Origin: JAJFUI01 sp039698035
Lineage (GTDB): Bacteria; Planctomycetota; Planctomycetia; Pirellulales; Thermoguttaceae
Direction of reading: 5' to 3'
NCBI GenBank assembly: GCA_039698035.1
Contig: JBDKSW010000004.1
Location: 186,001-250,000 of the forward strand
DNA: 64,000 nt
The first letter of the stretch is position 1. Every line of letters starts with the position of its first letter. This document shows, piece by piece, positions 50,031 through 58,986 of the stretch. A program made the translations under genes and the position numbers. The notes under the pieces were generated by a model. It worked only from the letters and a program-made list of their open reading frames with translations, searched no databases and was not told where the DNA came from.

Positions 50031-50477
50031 ATGGCTGTCAGGGCACAACGCAATACGAAGCAACGTCAGGTAGTTCTCGAAGAACTGCGGAAGCTCACGT
50101 CGCATCCGACCGCTTCCACGCTCTACGAGATCGTCCGACACCGCATCCCGAAGATCAGCCTCGGCACGGTGTATCGAAACCTCGAACTGCTTGCCCGAGC
50201 CGGAACAATTCTGAAACTCGACACGGCGGGAGAGGAGGTCCGATTTGACGGAAATATCCATCGTCACGCACACGTGCGTTGCATCAAGTGCGGGCGAGTG
50301 GACGATATTCACGCACCCGAGCTTGACCTTGTGGGGGGTGTGATCCACGATTCCCAGGGTTATCATATCCTGGACTGTCGGCTTCAATACCTGGGCGTCT
50401 GCCCACAGTGCAGAGCCGCCACAACCGAGATTCCAACCGATTCTTCACAACACTCAACGGAGATCGAAAAATGTTAA
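50031..50477 (+). CDS. perR: Fur-family repressor, PerR-like
   Basis: A 148-residue cytosolic DNA-binding metalloregulator. The winged helix (KQRQVVLEELRKLTSHPTAS, recognition region ISLGTVYRNLELL) precedes a dimerisation domain with VRFDGNIHRHAHVRCIKCGRV and a structural zinc site CxxC...CPQC. The Asp in RFD plus the HRHAH pair match the PerR regulatory site (peroxide-sensing His/Asp), whereas Fur usually has Glu there, so PerR is preferred. Its stop overlaps the ferritin ATG by 7 bp and a peroxiredoxin follows, both classical PerR targets. It probably senses H2O2 through Fe-catalysed His oxidation. An operator is proposed at 49994-50022. Confidence 0.88.
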   Translation: MAVRAQRNTKQRQVVLEELRKLTSHPTASTLYEIVRHRIPKISLGTVYRNLELLARAGTILKLDTAGEEVRFDGNIHRHAHVRCIKCGRVDDIHAPELDLVGGVIHDSQGYHILDCRLQYLGVCPQCRAATTEIPTDSSQHSTEIEKC

Positions 50478-50962
50478 GCGCCAAACTTCAAGAAACGTTC
50501 AACAAGCAAATCAACGCCGAGTTCGACTCCTCGTACCTCTATCTGTCGATGGCCGCCTGGTTCGAGACCCAAGACCTGAAGGGCTGTGCCCAGTGGATGC
50601 GGGTCCAGGCGAACGAGGAAACGGCCCACGGCATGAGGATCTTCGATTTCATCAACGATCGGAGCGGCCAGGTGACGCTGACCGCCATCGAAGACCCCAA
50701 GACCACGTGGAAATCGCCGCTCGACGTGTTTGAAGACGCCTATAAGCACGAGCTGAAAATCTCCGGGCTCATCAACAACTTGATGAACCTGGCGGGCGCC
50801 GAGAAGGACGGCGCGGCCCACGACTTCCTGGAATGGTTCGTCCGGGAGCAAGTCGAGGAAGAGTCGCAGGCCCAACTGATCGTCGCCCAGTTGAAGTTGA
50901 TCGGCGACAGCGGCGTCGGCCTCTACCTGCTCGACCAAGAGTTGGGCAAACGGGGCAAGTGA
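50471..50962 (+). CDS. ftn: Non-heme ferritin
   Basis: A 163-residue iron-storage protein that assembles into a 24-mer shell. The ferroxidase centre residues are in NKQINAEFDSSYLYLSMA (Glu and Tyr), QANEETAHGMRIFDF (Glu and His) and EWFVREQVEEESQA (Glu/Gln). The length is normal for bacterial FtnA. SD GGAG lies 8 nt before the ATG at 50471; the start overlaps the end of perR, so the two are coupled. Placing iron storage under PerR control would lower Fenton chemistry during peroxide stress. Confidence 0.95.
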   Translation: MLSAKLQETFNKQINAEFDSSYLYLSMAAWFETQDLKGCAQWMRVQANEETAHGMRIFDFINDRSGQVTLTAIEDPKTTWKSPLDVFEDAYKHELKISGLINNLMNLAGAEKDGAAHDFLEWFVREQVEEESQAQLIVAQLKLIGDSGVGLYLLDQELGKRGK

Positions 50963-51025
50963 CGCTCGCACCGTTCAGCGACAACGAAAGCAACCACCTT
51001 TCACAGACTCCACGGAGGACCTCTC

Positions 51026-51619
51026 ATGTCTACGCTCGTCACCAAGGAAGCGCCCGACTTCACCGCCCAGGCGGTGATGCCGGACAATTCGTTTGCCGAA
51101 TTGAAATTATCCGCTTACCGCGGAAAGTACGTCATTCTCTTCTTCTATCCCATGGACTTCACCTTCGTCTGCCCGTCGGAAATCATTGCTTTCGACGCGG
51201 CCCTGGCGAAGTTCCAGAAGAAGAACGCGCAGGTGATCGGCTGCTCGGTCGATTCGCACTTTACACACCTGGCCTGGAAGAACACGCCTCGCAAACAAGG
51301 CGGCATCGGCCCAATCGGCTATCCGCTGGTCTCGGACTTGACCAAGCAGATTTCCAGGAACTACGGTGTCTTGCTCGAAGACGCGGGCGTTGCCCTGCGA
51401 GGACTTTTCCTGATCGACCGGCAGGGAATCGTCCGGCATGCTTTATTCAACGACTTGCCGCTGGGCCGGAGCATCGAAGAGGCGTTGCGGGTCCTCGACG
51501 CGATCCAGTTCCACGAGGAACACGGCGAGGTCTGCCCGGCCAATTGGCATGAAGGCCAAGAGGCCATGAAACCGACGGCCGAAGGTGTTGCCAGCTACTT
51601 GGCAAACCTGCCCGCCTGA
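51026..51619 (+). CDS. Typical 2-Cys peroxiredoxin (AhpC/Prx1 type)
   Basis: A 197-residue cytosolic thiol peroxidase that reduces H2O2 and organic peroxides. The peroxidatic Cys is in DFTFVCPSEI and the resolving Cys in HGEVCPANWHEG; QVIGCSVDSHFTHLAWKNTPR is also conserved. This is the AhpC/Prx1 form that cycles with AhpF or a thioredoxin; no AhpF is adjacent. A good SD (GGAGG) lies 7 nt before the ATG. It is 63 bp downstream of ferritin and completes a perR-ftn-prx group. Confidence 0.96.
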   Translation: MSTLVTKEAPDFTAQAVMPDNSFAELKLSAYRGKYVILFFYPMDFTFVCPSEIIAFDAALAKFQKKNAQVIGCSVDSHFTHLAWKNTPRKQGGIGPIGYPLVSDLTKQISRNYGVLLEDAGVALRGLFLIDRQGIVRHALFNDLPLGRSIEEALRVLDAIQFHEEHGEVCPANWHEGQEAMKPTAEGVASYLANLPA

Positions 51620-51732
51620 CACGAGCGCAAGCGGCGTCATGTTCGCGCCCCGTGCGCGACATGACCGGCCGCGGCTCCCCAATGGCGGGAAGCCAGACAA
51701 AGTATAATAGCAGAAGCAGGGGCCAACGAGGC

Positions 51733-53043
51733 ATGGCGTCCCTGCTTGGGTCCCGCTTCGAGAACCCTATGCAACTTGCAGTTCGCATCCTGATTGAAAG
51801 CTGGTCGGTTCTGGGCCAGATGGCGCCTTACCTGTTGTTCGGCTTCCTTGCCGCCGGAATCCTCTCGGTGTGCATCTCGCCCGAGTTCGTCGAGCGGCAT
51901 CTTGGCGGACGCGGCTTTCGGTCTGTTCTGAAGGCGGCTCTATTCGGCGTGCCGTTGCCGCTTTGCTCGTGCGGCGTGATTCCTGTCGGCGCTTCGTTGC
52001 GCCGTCACGGAGCCAGTCGAGCCGCAACCACCTCGTTCCTGCTTTCCACGCCTCAGACCGGCATCGACAGCATCCTCATCACCTATGCGCTGCTGGGACT
52101 GTTGTTCGCCATCTATCGCCCCTTCATCGCGCTAGCAACCGGACTCCTCGGCGGCCTGCTCGTGATGATCTTCGCCGAACCACGCGACGGCAATGGCAGC
52201 GCGGCCGAACCAACGCCCGAGTGCCGAGAAAGCTGCTGCTCGGGCGGGTCGTCGCGGAACTTCGTACGCCGAGCGATCGAGTACGGGTTTATCACGTTGC
52301 CACGCGACGTGGGACTCTCGCTCTTGGTCGGCGTGCTGATTGCCGGGGCCATCACGGCCCTGGTGCCGCAGCCCAATGAATTGCAGCCATACCTGGGCCA
52401 AGGAATCGTCTCGATCCTGCTGATGATGGCCCTCGGCGTGCCGCTCTACGTCTGTGCATCGGCCTCGGTGCCTATCGCGGCCGGGCTGATCCACCTGGGT
52501 GCATCGCCCGGCGCGGCGTTGGCTTTCCTGATCAGCGGCCCCGCCACCAACGCGGCCACGATCGCCACGATTTGGAAGTTGCTTGGCCGGCGCACGGCTC
52601 TCCTGTATTTGCTTACCATCGCCCTGGTGGCGGTCGGCGCGGGATTGCTCTTGGATTGGCTCATGCCAGTCGCGCATGCCGTCGTACCGCCGCTGGCCCA
52701 TGCCCATCCCATGGAGGCCTCGCCCTGGCTGGAAGCCTTCTGGTCGGTCGTCCTCCTGCTCGTTTTCGGGCTATCCTACGCCTCGCGACCTTCGGCCAAC
52801 TCGCACGCCGCCGAGACCCACGACGAGGCCCACGAAAGCATCACGCTGAACGTCACCGGCATGACCTGCGAGCACTGCGAGGCGGCCGTCCGCCGCGCCC
52901 TGGGCGAGTGCCACGGCGTCACGGCCGTCCACGTGGATCGGCCATCCGGCCGGGCCACCGTCTCGGGCGACGAGATCCAACCCGACCAGCTCATCGCAGC
53001 CGTCCGGGCGGCCGGCTACACGGCGGCCGTCTCGAATGCGTGA
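51733..53043 (+). CDS. SO_0444-like metal permease with fused HMA domain
   Basis: A 436-residue inner-membrane protein. Residues 1-350 hold about eight to ten TMs of the DUF318/SO_0444 permease family, with GVPLPLCSCGVIPVGASLRRHGAS and the second-half repeat GVPLYVCASASVPIAAGLIHLGAS. A Cys-rich cytosolic loop (CRESCCSGGSS) lies between the halves. Residues about 365-436 are a heavy-metal-associated domain with GMTCEHCEAAVRRAL (CxxC). SO_0444-family proteins export Cu or Zn; the HMA domain should deliver or sense such a metal. TATAAT at 51703-51708 and GAGG near 51729 support the start at 51733. Confidence 0.85.
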   Translation: MASLLGSRFENPMQLAVRILIESWSVLGQMAPYLLFGFLAAGILSVCISPEFVERHLGGRGFRSVLKAALFGVPLPLCSCGVIPVGASLRRHGASRAATTSFLLSTPQTGIDSILITYALLGLLFAIYRPFIALATGLLGGLLVMIFAEPRDGNGSAAEPTPECRESCCSGGSSRNFVRRAIEYGFITLPRDVGLSLLVGVLIAGAITALVPQPNELQPYLGQGIVSILLMMALGVPLYVCASASVPIAAGLIHLGASPGAALAFLISGPATNAATIATIWKLLGRRTALLYLLTIALVAVGAGLLLDWLMPVAHAVVPPLAHAHPMEASPWLEAFWSVVLLLVFGLSYASRPSANSHAAETHDEAHESITLNVTGMTCEHCEAAVRRALGECHGVTAVHVDRPSGRATVSGDEIQPDQLIAAVRAAGYTAAVSNA

Positions 53044-53223
53044 CGCTGAACGGCTCCGCCATGTCCGCAAGCCCGCCATCTACGACCCGGCGGCCAATTG
53101 TGGTAAACTTGGGGGGCGTTCTAATACCGATTTCAAGTCACGCCTGCGCGTGGCAGCAAGCTCGCGCAACGTTGAACTGAAGACCGCATCAAGACAAACT
53201 TGACGTGTCGGGGAGGGCTGTTG

Positions 53224-54606
53224 GTGGCCGAAAAGCCGTGGAGCGGCGTGTTCGATCAAGCGACTGACCGTCGCGTCGAGGAGTTCACCGAAAGCGTGAG
53301 CTTCGACCGCCGCCTGTATGCGCAGGATATCGCGGGTTCGGTCGCTCACGCCCAAATGCTGGCCGCCGTCGGGCTACTCACGGCCGACGAGTGCCGCCAA
53401 ATCGAGCAGGGCCTCGAGGAAATCCGCCGCGAGATCGAGCAGGGTCAGTTCCCGTTCCGCATCGAACTCGAAGACATCCACATGCACATCGAGCGGGCGC
53501 TGGTCGAGCGCCTGGGCGACGTGGGCCGCAAGCTCCACACGGCCCGCAGCCGAAACGATCAGGTCGCCACCGATCTGCGTCTTTGGGTCCGCTGGGCAAT
53601 GGACGAAATCGACGCCCGACTGACGGCCGTCGAGCGGGCGTTGGTCGGCCGGTGCGATCGCGACGCCGACGTCATCCTCCCAGGCTACACCCACATGCGG
53701 CGCGCGCAGCCCATCCTGGCGCCGCACTACTGGCTGGCCTATTGCGAAAAGTTCCATCGCGATCGGGAACGGCTGGCCGATTGCCGCCGTCGGACGAACG
53801 TGCTGCCGCTGGGCGCGGCCGCGCTGGCCGGCAGCAGCTTGCCGATCGACCGATTCGACGTGGCGTCTCGGCTTGGCTTCGAGGGCGTTGCGGCCAACAG
53901 CCTCGACGCTTCGAGCGACCGCGACTTCCTCGTCGAGTTCGCCTTCGTGCTGGCGATGATCGCGGAGCACCTCGGCGGCTGGGCCGAGGAGTGGATCCTT
54001 TGGTCCACGGCCGAGTTCGATTTTCTCAAGCTGCCCGAGAGCTTCTGCACCGGCTCGTCGATCATGCCGCAGAAGATCAATCCCGACGTGCTCGAACTGA
54101 TCCGTGGCAAGACGGGCCGCGCCGTTGGCAATCTGCAAATGCTGCTGGTCCTGTTGAAAGGGCTGCCGCTGGCCTACAACCGCGACTTGCAGGAAGCAAC
54201 GCGGCCGATCATGAGCTCCTTCGACTCCGTCTCGGCCTCGTTGGATTTGGCCGCGCCGCTGATGGCGGCCACGGAGCTCAACCGGCCCGCGATTGCCGAG
54301 CGACTCGACCGCGGACACCTGGACGCGACCACGTTGATGGAGCATCTGATCCGTCGTGGCGTGCCGCAGCGAACGGCCCACGGCCTGGTGGGCCGACTCG
54401 TGCGCAAGGCGATGGACCAGGGCGTCCGGCTGGCCGACCTTCCGCTGGAAGATTTCCGCCAAGCCCACCCGGCGCTGGACGCCAGCGTCTACAATGTTCT
54501 GGGGCCGGCGAACGCCGTGGCCGCAATGACCAGCTACGGCTCGACGGCGCCCGCACAAGTCAAGGAACAAGTGGGCCGCTGGAAACAGTTGTTGCGGCTG
54601 GAGTGA
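53224..54606 (+). CDS. argH: Argininosuccinate lyase
   Basis: The last enzyme of arginine synthesis; it splits argininosuccinate to arginine and fumarate. It is 460 residues, normal length. KPWSGVFDQATDRRVEEFT at the N terminus, HTARSRNDQVATDLRLW, GYTHMRRAQPI, and the catalytic loop GSSIMPQKINPDVLE (Ile in place of the usual Lys after Lys) identify it. The GTG start at 53224 is preferred to TTG at 53200 or 53221 because GGGGAGGG at 53210-53217 gives a 6-nt spacer. It has no arg neighbours. The identification is firm. Confidence 0.95.
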   Translation: MAEKPWSGVFDQATDRRVEEFTESVSFDRRLYAQDIAGSVAHAQMLAAVGLLTADECRQIEQGLEEIRREIEQGQFPFRIELEDIHMHIERALVERLGDVGRKLHTARSRNDQVATDLRLWVRWAMDEIDARLTAVERALVGRCDRDADVILPGYTHMRRAQPILAPHYWLAYCEKFHRDRERLADCRRRTNVLPLGAAALAGSSLPIDRFDVASRLGFEGVAANSLDASSDRDFLVEFAFVLAMIAEHLGGWAEEWILWSTAEFDFLKLPESFCTGSSIMPQKINPDVLELIRGKTGRAVGNLQMLLVLLKGLPLAYNRDLQEATRPIMSSFDSVSASLDLAAPLMAATELNRPAIAERLDRGHLDATTLMEHLIRRGVPQRTAHGLVGRLVRKAMDQGVRLADLPLEDFRQAHPALDASVYNVLGPANAVAAMTSYGSTAPAQVKEQVGRWKQLLRLE

Positions 54607-54712
54607 GCGATTCCCAGGCGTTTCGCGATTCGTCCGAAAACACGACAGGATGCGGATGCGAAGCATGACAAAAGTGCCATGCGTTGATTCAGCCCGATTT
54701 ACGGAACAAGCC

Positions 54713-56944
54713 ATGAATCGTCGATATCGAACTTGCGTCGGGGTGTTGCCGGCCATCGCCGCCATTTTGGCGAGTACGCTGGCCATCGCGGCCAATCCGA
54801 AGCCCGAGCCGGCCAAACCTTCAAAGCCGGCGTCTGGAAAACAGGCGGCCAAAGAAGAACTGCCCGACGACCCGGCAGTGGCCGCCATCATCGAGACCAA
54901 GCCGACCACGCCGGCCGAATGCATCCGCGCCGCGACGATCCTGGCCGATCTGGGACGCGCGGGCCTGGGGAAGGGCTATCTGGCGAAGGCGCTCGACGCC
55001 AAGCTCGACAAATCACAATGGGCCGATCTGGCCGAACAGTTCGGGTCCCGAGCCTTCCTCGACCTGGCCGAAAAACCCGACCTGCAACCGGAAGCCAGGC
55101 GACTGGCCGACGCGGCACTGTCGGCCCTCAGCGCCCGGCGGCGCGAGCCTGAACGCATGGCCGGCCTGATCCAACAACTTCAGGATCCGTCCGAGAAGAA
55201 GCGGCTCCAAGCCATGCTCGGTCTGCAAGAGGCGGGCGCGATGGCCGTCGGTCCGCTGCTCTCCGTCTTGGCCGACCCGGGCCGGACTCCCGAACACGCC
55301 AACATCCGAGCCACGTTGGCCGAAATGGGCCGCGTCGCCCGCGGTCCGCTTGTTGCCGTCGTGGAGAAGGCCGACCCGAAGCTGGTCGTCGAGGCCGTGC
55401 GAACGCTCGGCGCCTCGAAGGATCCGAGCGCCGCCTATCACCTGCTGCGGCCATGTTACGCCGCCCAGAGTTCGGCCGACGTCAAAGCTGCTGCGGAAGT
55501 CGAGCTCCGGCAGTTGCTCGGCAGTGCCCCCGACCGGGCCAAAGCCGTCCGCCTGTTGACGGACGCGGCCCGCGGTTATTTCGATCGGGGACAGCTCGTC
55601 GCCGGCGCAGTCGACGGCCGCATCGAGCTTTGGCAATGGGATAGCGCCAAGCGACAATTGACGCTCAGGAGCGTCACGCCCGAGACGGCCTCTCGAGAAT
55701 TGGCCGCCCGCCTTGCGAGCGACGCCTATGCGATTGCACCCGACGACGCCGAGGTCCGTTCGCTCTACTTGGTCACCCTGCTGGAGATGGCCGCGTACCG
55801 CAACGGCCTGGACCATTTTTGGAATGAAAACGCCCCCGGTTTGACCGAAGCAAAACAGTTCGGCGTGAAGCCGCTGGCGCAGGCAATGGAGTCGGCCATC
55901 GCGCACCGCCATCCCGCGGCGGCCATGGCGGCGGCCCACCTGCTCGGCGAACTGGGAACCGCCCAAGAGCTTCTGGCCGAGGGCCCGACGCCCGGGCCAT
56001 TGGTCCAAGCCGTCCAAAGCACCGACCGGCGGCTGCAGTTGGCGGCGGCCGAAGCCATCGTCCGATTGCAGCCAACCCGGCCGTTTGCCGGATCCAGCTA
56101 CGTGCTCGATGCGCTGGCCTTCCTCGCCGCGAACCGTGGCGTCCGCGGAGCGGCGGTCGCCAGCCCCAATCTCATCGTGGCTCGTGATCTGGCGGGACTG
56201 CTGGCCGGCGCCGGTTACCAACCACAGACCTGCCTCGCCGGAAAAGAACTGCTTGCGCAGGCCGCACGCACGTCGGACTACGAGGTCGCGCTGATCGACA
56301 TGACGATCGACCGGCCCGTGGCCGCCATGCTGTTGCAGCAGTTGCGGCACGACCCGCGAACCGCGTCGATTCGCGTCGCGATCATCGCCAGCGACGGATA
56401 TTTCGAGAAAGCCGAGCATGTGGCCAAGTCCGACCCGCTGGCGCGTGCGTTCGCCCGGCCGCGAGACGCCAAAGCGTTCCAATGGCAACTCGACCAACTG
56501 GCCTCGCTCGATCCCCAGCAACACGTGGGCTTCGACGCCCGCCAGCGTCAGGCCGCCCGCGCGCTCGATCTGCTGGCCGAGTTGAGTCGGTCATCCAGCA
56601 GGCTCTACGATCTGCGCCGCGTGCAACATTTGGTCATCACAGCGTTCGCCAACCCGACGATCGCCGCCAAGGCGGCACCCGTGTTGGCCAACGTCAATTC
56701 GGCCGAAGCCCAGCGAGCGTTGATCGACGCGGCCAGTCGCCCAGCGAGGCCAATCACCCTGCGACAAGCCGCCGCCGCCGCCTTTCGCCAAAATGTTCAG
56801 GATCATGGCGTGTTGCTGACCGTCGATGAAATCCGCGAACAGTACGCTCGCTACAACAGAAGCGAGAAGCAGGATCGGGCCACGCAACGGGTGCTGGGCC
56901 TGATTCTCGACAGCATCGAGGCCTCGGCCCCAACGAAGAAATAG
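54713..56944 (+). CDS. Secreted HEAT-repeat protein with pseudo-receiver domain
   Basis: A 743-residue protein with a signal peptide (VLPAIAAILASTLAIAA) or N-terminal anchor, a Pro/Lys linker and HEAT-like repeats over residues about 110-470 (for example LQAMLGLQEAGAMAVGPLL). Residues about 483-605 read like a receiver fold: ALIDMTIDRP has an Asp at the phospho-acceptor position, IIASDG has the Ser/Thr position, and FARP has Arg instead of Lys. The acidic pair at the first strand is absent (PNLIVAR), so it is probably a pseudo-receiver. More helices follow. It is 21 bp upstream of the sigma-54 activator gene. The function is unknown. Confidence 0.75.
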   Translation: MNRRYRTCVGVLPAIAAILASTLAIAANPKPEPAKPSKPASGKQAAKEELPDDPAVAAIIETKPTTPAECIRAATILADLGRAGLGKGYLAKALDAKLDKSQWADLAEQFGSRAFLDLAEKPDLQPEARRLADAALSALSARRREPERMAGLIQQLQDPSEKKRLQAMLGLQEAGAMAVGPLLSVLADPGRTPEHANIRATLAEMGRVARGPLVAVVEKADPKLVVEAVRTLGASKDPSAAYHLLRPCYAAQSSADVKAAAEVELRQLLGSAPDRAKAVRLLTDAARGYFDRGQLVAGAVDGRIELWQWDSAKRQLTLRSVTPETASRELAARLASDAYAIAPDDAEVRSLYLVTLLEMAAYRNGLDHFWNENAPGLTEAKQFGVKPLAQAMESAIAHRHPAAAMAAAHLLGELGTAQELLAEGPTPGPLVQAVQSTDRRLQLAAAEAIVRLQPTRPFAGSSYVLDALAFLAANRGVRGAAVASPNLIVARDLAGLLAGAGYQPQTCLAGKELLAQAARTSDYEVALIDMTIDRPVAAMLLQQLRHDPRTASIRVAIIASDGYFEKAEHVAKSDPLARAFARPRDAKAFQWQLDQLASLDPQQHVGFDARQRQAARALDLLAELSRSSSRLYDLRRVQHLVITAFANPTIAAKAAPVLANVNSAEAQRALIDAASRPARPITLRQAAAAAFRQNVQDHGVLLTVDEIREQYARYNRSEKQDRATQRVLGLILDSIEASAPTKK

Positions 56945-56965
56945 CCGATTCCCAACGTTCCACGC

Positions 56966-58018
56966 ATGTCCAACCACGCTGCCAGCGACGACCTGAACCA
57001 AACCGGCCCGCCGATCCCGCAACTGATCGGCTCGGGGGCGGCCATGGAGCAGGTCTATCGGCTCACGCGGCGCGTCGCGCGGTCCAATGCGTCGGTCCTG
57101 CTGCTCGGCGAGACGGGCACCGGCAAAGAGCTGATCGCCAAGGCCATCCATCGGCTCGGCCCTCGCGGCAGCGGTCCGTTCGTCCGCGTCAATTGCGGCG
57201 CGCTGGCCGAGAACCTGTTGGAAAGCGAACTGTTCGGCCACGTTCGCGGCGCCTTCACCGGCGCGGTCGATAACCGCACCGGACGATTCGAGGCGGCCCA
57301 CATGGGCACGGTTTTTCTCGACGAAATCAACTCGACCACCGACAAACTGCAAGTCAAGCTGCTCCGCGTCCTTCAGGAACACGAGTTCGAGCGCGTCGGC
57401 GACACGCAAACCATCCGCGTCGATACGCGCGTCATCGCGGCCAGCAATCGCGACCTTTTCGAGGAAACCGAGGCGGGCCGTTTCCGCGAGGACCTTTACT
57501 ATCGCGTCAACGTGGTGACGATCCGCCTGCCGCCCCTCCGCGAGCGACGCGAGGACATCCCGGCCCTCGTCACCCACTTCCTCGGACTCTACAGCGACGA
57601 GAATCACCGGCCGCCGCTCCACATCGAGCCGACCGCCATGCAGGCGATGCTCGACTACACATGGCCCGGAAACGTCCGCGAACTGCAGAACTACATCGAG
57701 CGGGCCGTGGTGCTGGCGCCGGACGATGTGCTTTCCGTTGACCTTCTGCCCGAGGCCGTTCGCGGCGGCAAACCGCGCCGGATGGGTCGGCCGTTGGATC
57801 CCGAAGCGCTCGCGTCCGAACTGGTCCGGCAGGGGATCGAAACGGGCGGGCCGAATGCCGAAAACCTCCACGCCGCCGTCGTCGCTCGCGTCGAGCGCGA
57901 GCTGATCGCCCAGGTCATGGCCGCGTGCGACAACATCCAGATCAAGGCGGCCGACCGCCTCGGCATGAGCCGCAACACGCTGCACAAGAAACTCAAGGAA
58001 TACGGGTTTGAGAAGTAA
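56966..58018 (+). CDS. Sigma-54-dependent activator without receiver domain
   Basis: A 350-residue cytosolic bacterial enhancer-binding protein. The AAA+ core occupies about residues 20-255 with Walker A GETGTGKELIAKAIH, the sigma-54 contact loop GAFTGA, Walker B VFLDEIN and the arginine-finger region. A C-terminal Fis-type HTH (about 300-350, AADRLGMSRNTLHKKLKEYG) binds enhancers. No receiver, GAF or PAS domain precedes the AAA+ core. It lies directly downstream of the HEAT/pseudo-receiver gene. Constitutive or partner-controlled activity is likely. It may be PspF-like in style. Confidence 0.92.
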   Translation: MSNHAASDDLNQTGPPIPQLIGSGAAMEQVYRLTRRVARSNASVLLLGETGTGKELIAKAIHRLGPRGSGPFVRVNCGALAENLLESELFGHVRGAFTGAVDNRTGRFEAAHMGTVFLDEINSTTDKLQVKLLRVLQEHEFERVGDTQTIRVDTRVIAASNRDLFEETEAGRFREDLYYRVNVVTIRLPPLRERREDIPALVTHFLGLYSDENHRPPLHIEPTAMQAMLDYTWPGNVRELQNYIERAVVLAPDDVLSVDLLPEAVRGGKPRRMGRPLDPEALASELVRQGIETGGPNAENLHAAVVARVERELIAQVMAACDNIQIKAADRLGMSRNTLHKKLKEYGFEK

Positions 58019-58047
58019 TCCTTGGCGAGGAAGGCGGCAACATCCCC

Positions 58048-58986
58048 ATGCTTGCTGGCGTTAGCACGATCTGTTTTGCGGCAAGTTACGCGATAGCGCT
58101 GGGGCTGGAAATCTCGCGGCTCTGGCTTCACGGTCGGTGGCGCGGCTTGGCGACGATCGGCGTTGCGGCAACCGGACTGGCGGCGCACACGGCGTTCCTT
58201 TGTCATGCGGCCACAAGTCCAGCCGCGTCCGGCGCGCCGCTGTCCAGCCAGCGTGACTGGTTTCTCCTGGCGGCCTGGGGCATCGTCGTCGTCTACCTGT
58301 ATTTGGCCGTGTTGCATCCCCGCTGGCCGTTCGGTCTCTTCTTGCTGCCGCTCGCGTTGGCCCTGATCGGCACGGCCCGATTCCTGGCCGACTCCGTGCC
58401 GTTGGGCCGCGTGCCGGCATCCCGAATCTGGGGCGCAATTCACGGCGTCTCGATCCTGCTGGCCACCGTGGCCGTACTGCTCGGCTTCGTGGCCGGGCTG
58501 ATGTACCTCGGTCAGACGCGACATCTGAAACGCAAGATCGTTTCCACGCGAGGGCTCCGGCTCCCCAGCCTCGAATGGCTTCAGCGAGTCAATTTCCGCG
58601 CCATCGTCGTGGCGGTGCTCATGCTTGGCGCCGGCGTGTTTTCCGGAATGGTGCTCAACCGCATCAACGCGCATGCGGGCTCGTTGCGGTTGCCGTGGAG
58701 CGATCCGGTCGTTGCCAGCACGTGGCTGACGTTTTTCTGGCTGCTGGCGGCCGTCGTTCTCGGCGCGGTCTATCGCCCCGCCCGCCAAGGCCGCAAGGTG
58801 GCCTACCTGACACTGGTGAGTTTTGTCTTCCTCCTCGTAATGCTGGCCGCCGGCGTGCTGACGCAAAGCCGGCACTGGAGCAGGGCAGGGGCGAGCGGAG
58901 AGGGCAGGGGGGAGCAACAGGCCATTCCTTCTCTTGACGCCTTCCGCTTTCCCATTCCACCTCCTCCCGGAGGTTCGCCATGTTAG
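58048..58986 (+). CDS. CcsA/HemX-like membrane protein
   Basis: A 312-residue inner-membrane protein with about eight TMs and the cytochrome-c-assembly CcsA/HemX pattern: conserved His residues in the loops (AAHTAFLCHAATS, GAIHGVSILLA), and WGIVVVYLYLAV. HemX is known in Bacillus to influence GluTR levels; CcsA brings heme to cytochrome c. Overlap with hemA by 7 bp favours the HemX role. The C terminus is a Gly/Arg/Pro-rich tail encoded by sequence that also holds the hemA SD (GGAGG). The stop lies inside hemA. It is 29 bp downstream of the sigma-54 activator. Confidence 0.82.
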   Translation: MLAGVSTICFAASYAIALGLEISRLWLHGRWRGLATIGVAATGLAAHTAFLCHAATSPAASGAPLSSQRDWFLLAAWGIVVVYLYLAVLHPRWPFGLFLLPLALALIGTARFLADSVPLGRVPASRIWGAIHGVSILLATVAVLLGFVAGLMYLGQTRHLKRKIVSTRGLRLPSLEWLQRVNFRAIVVAVLMLGAGVFSGMVLNRINAHAGSLRLPWSDPVVASTWLTFFWLLAAVVLGAVYRPARQGRKVAYLTLVSFVFLLVMLAAGVLTQSRHWSRAGASGEGRGEQQAIPSLDAFRFPIPPPPGGSPC

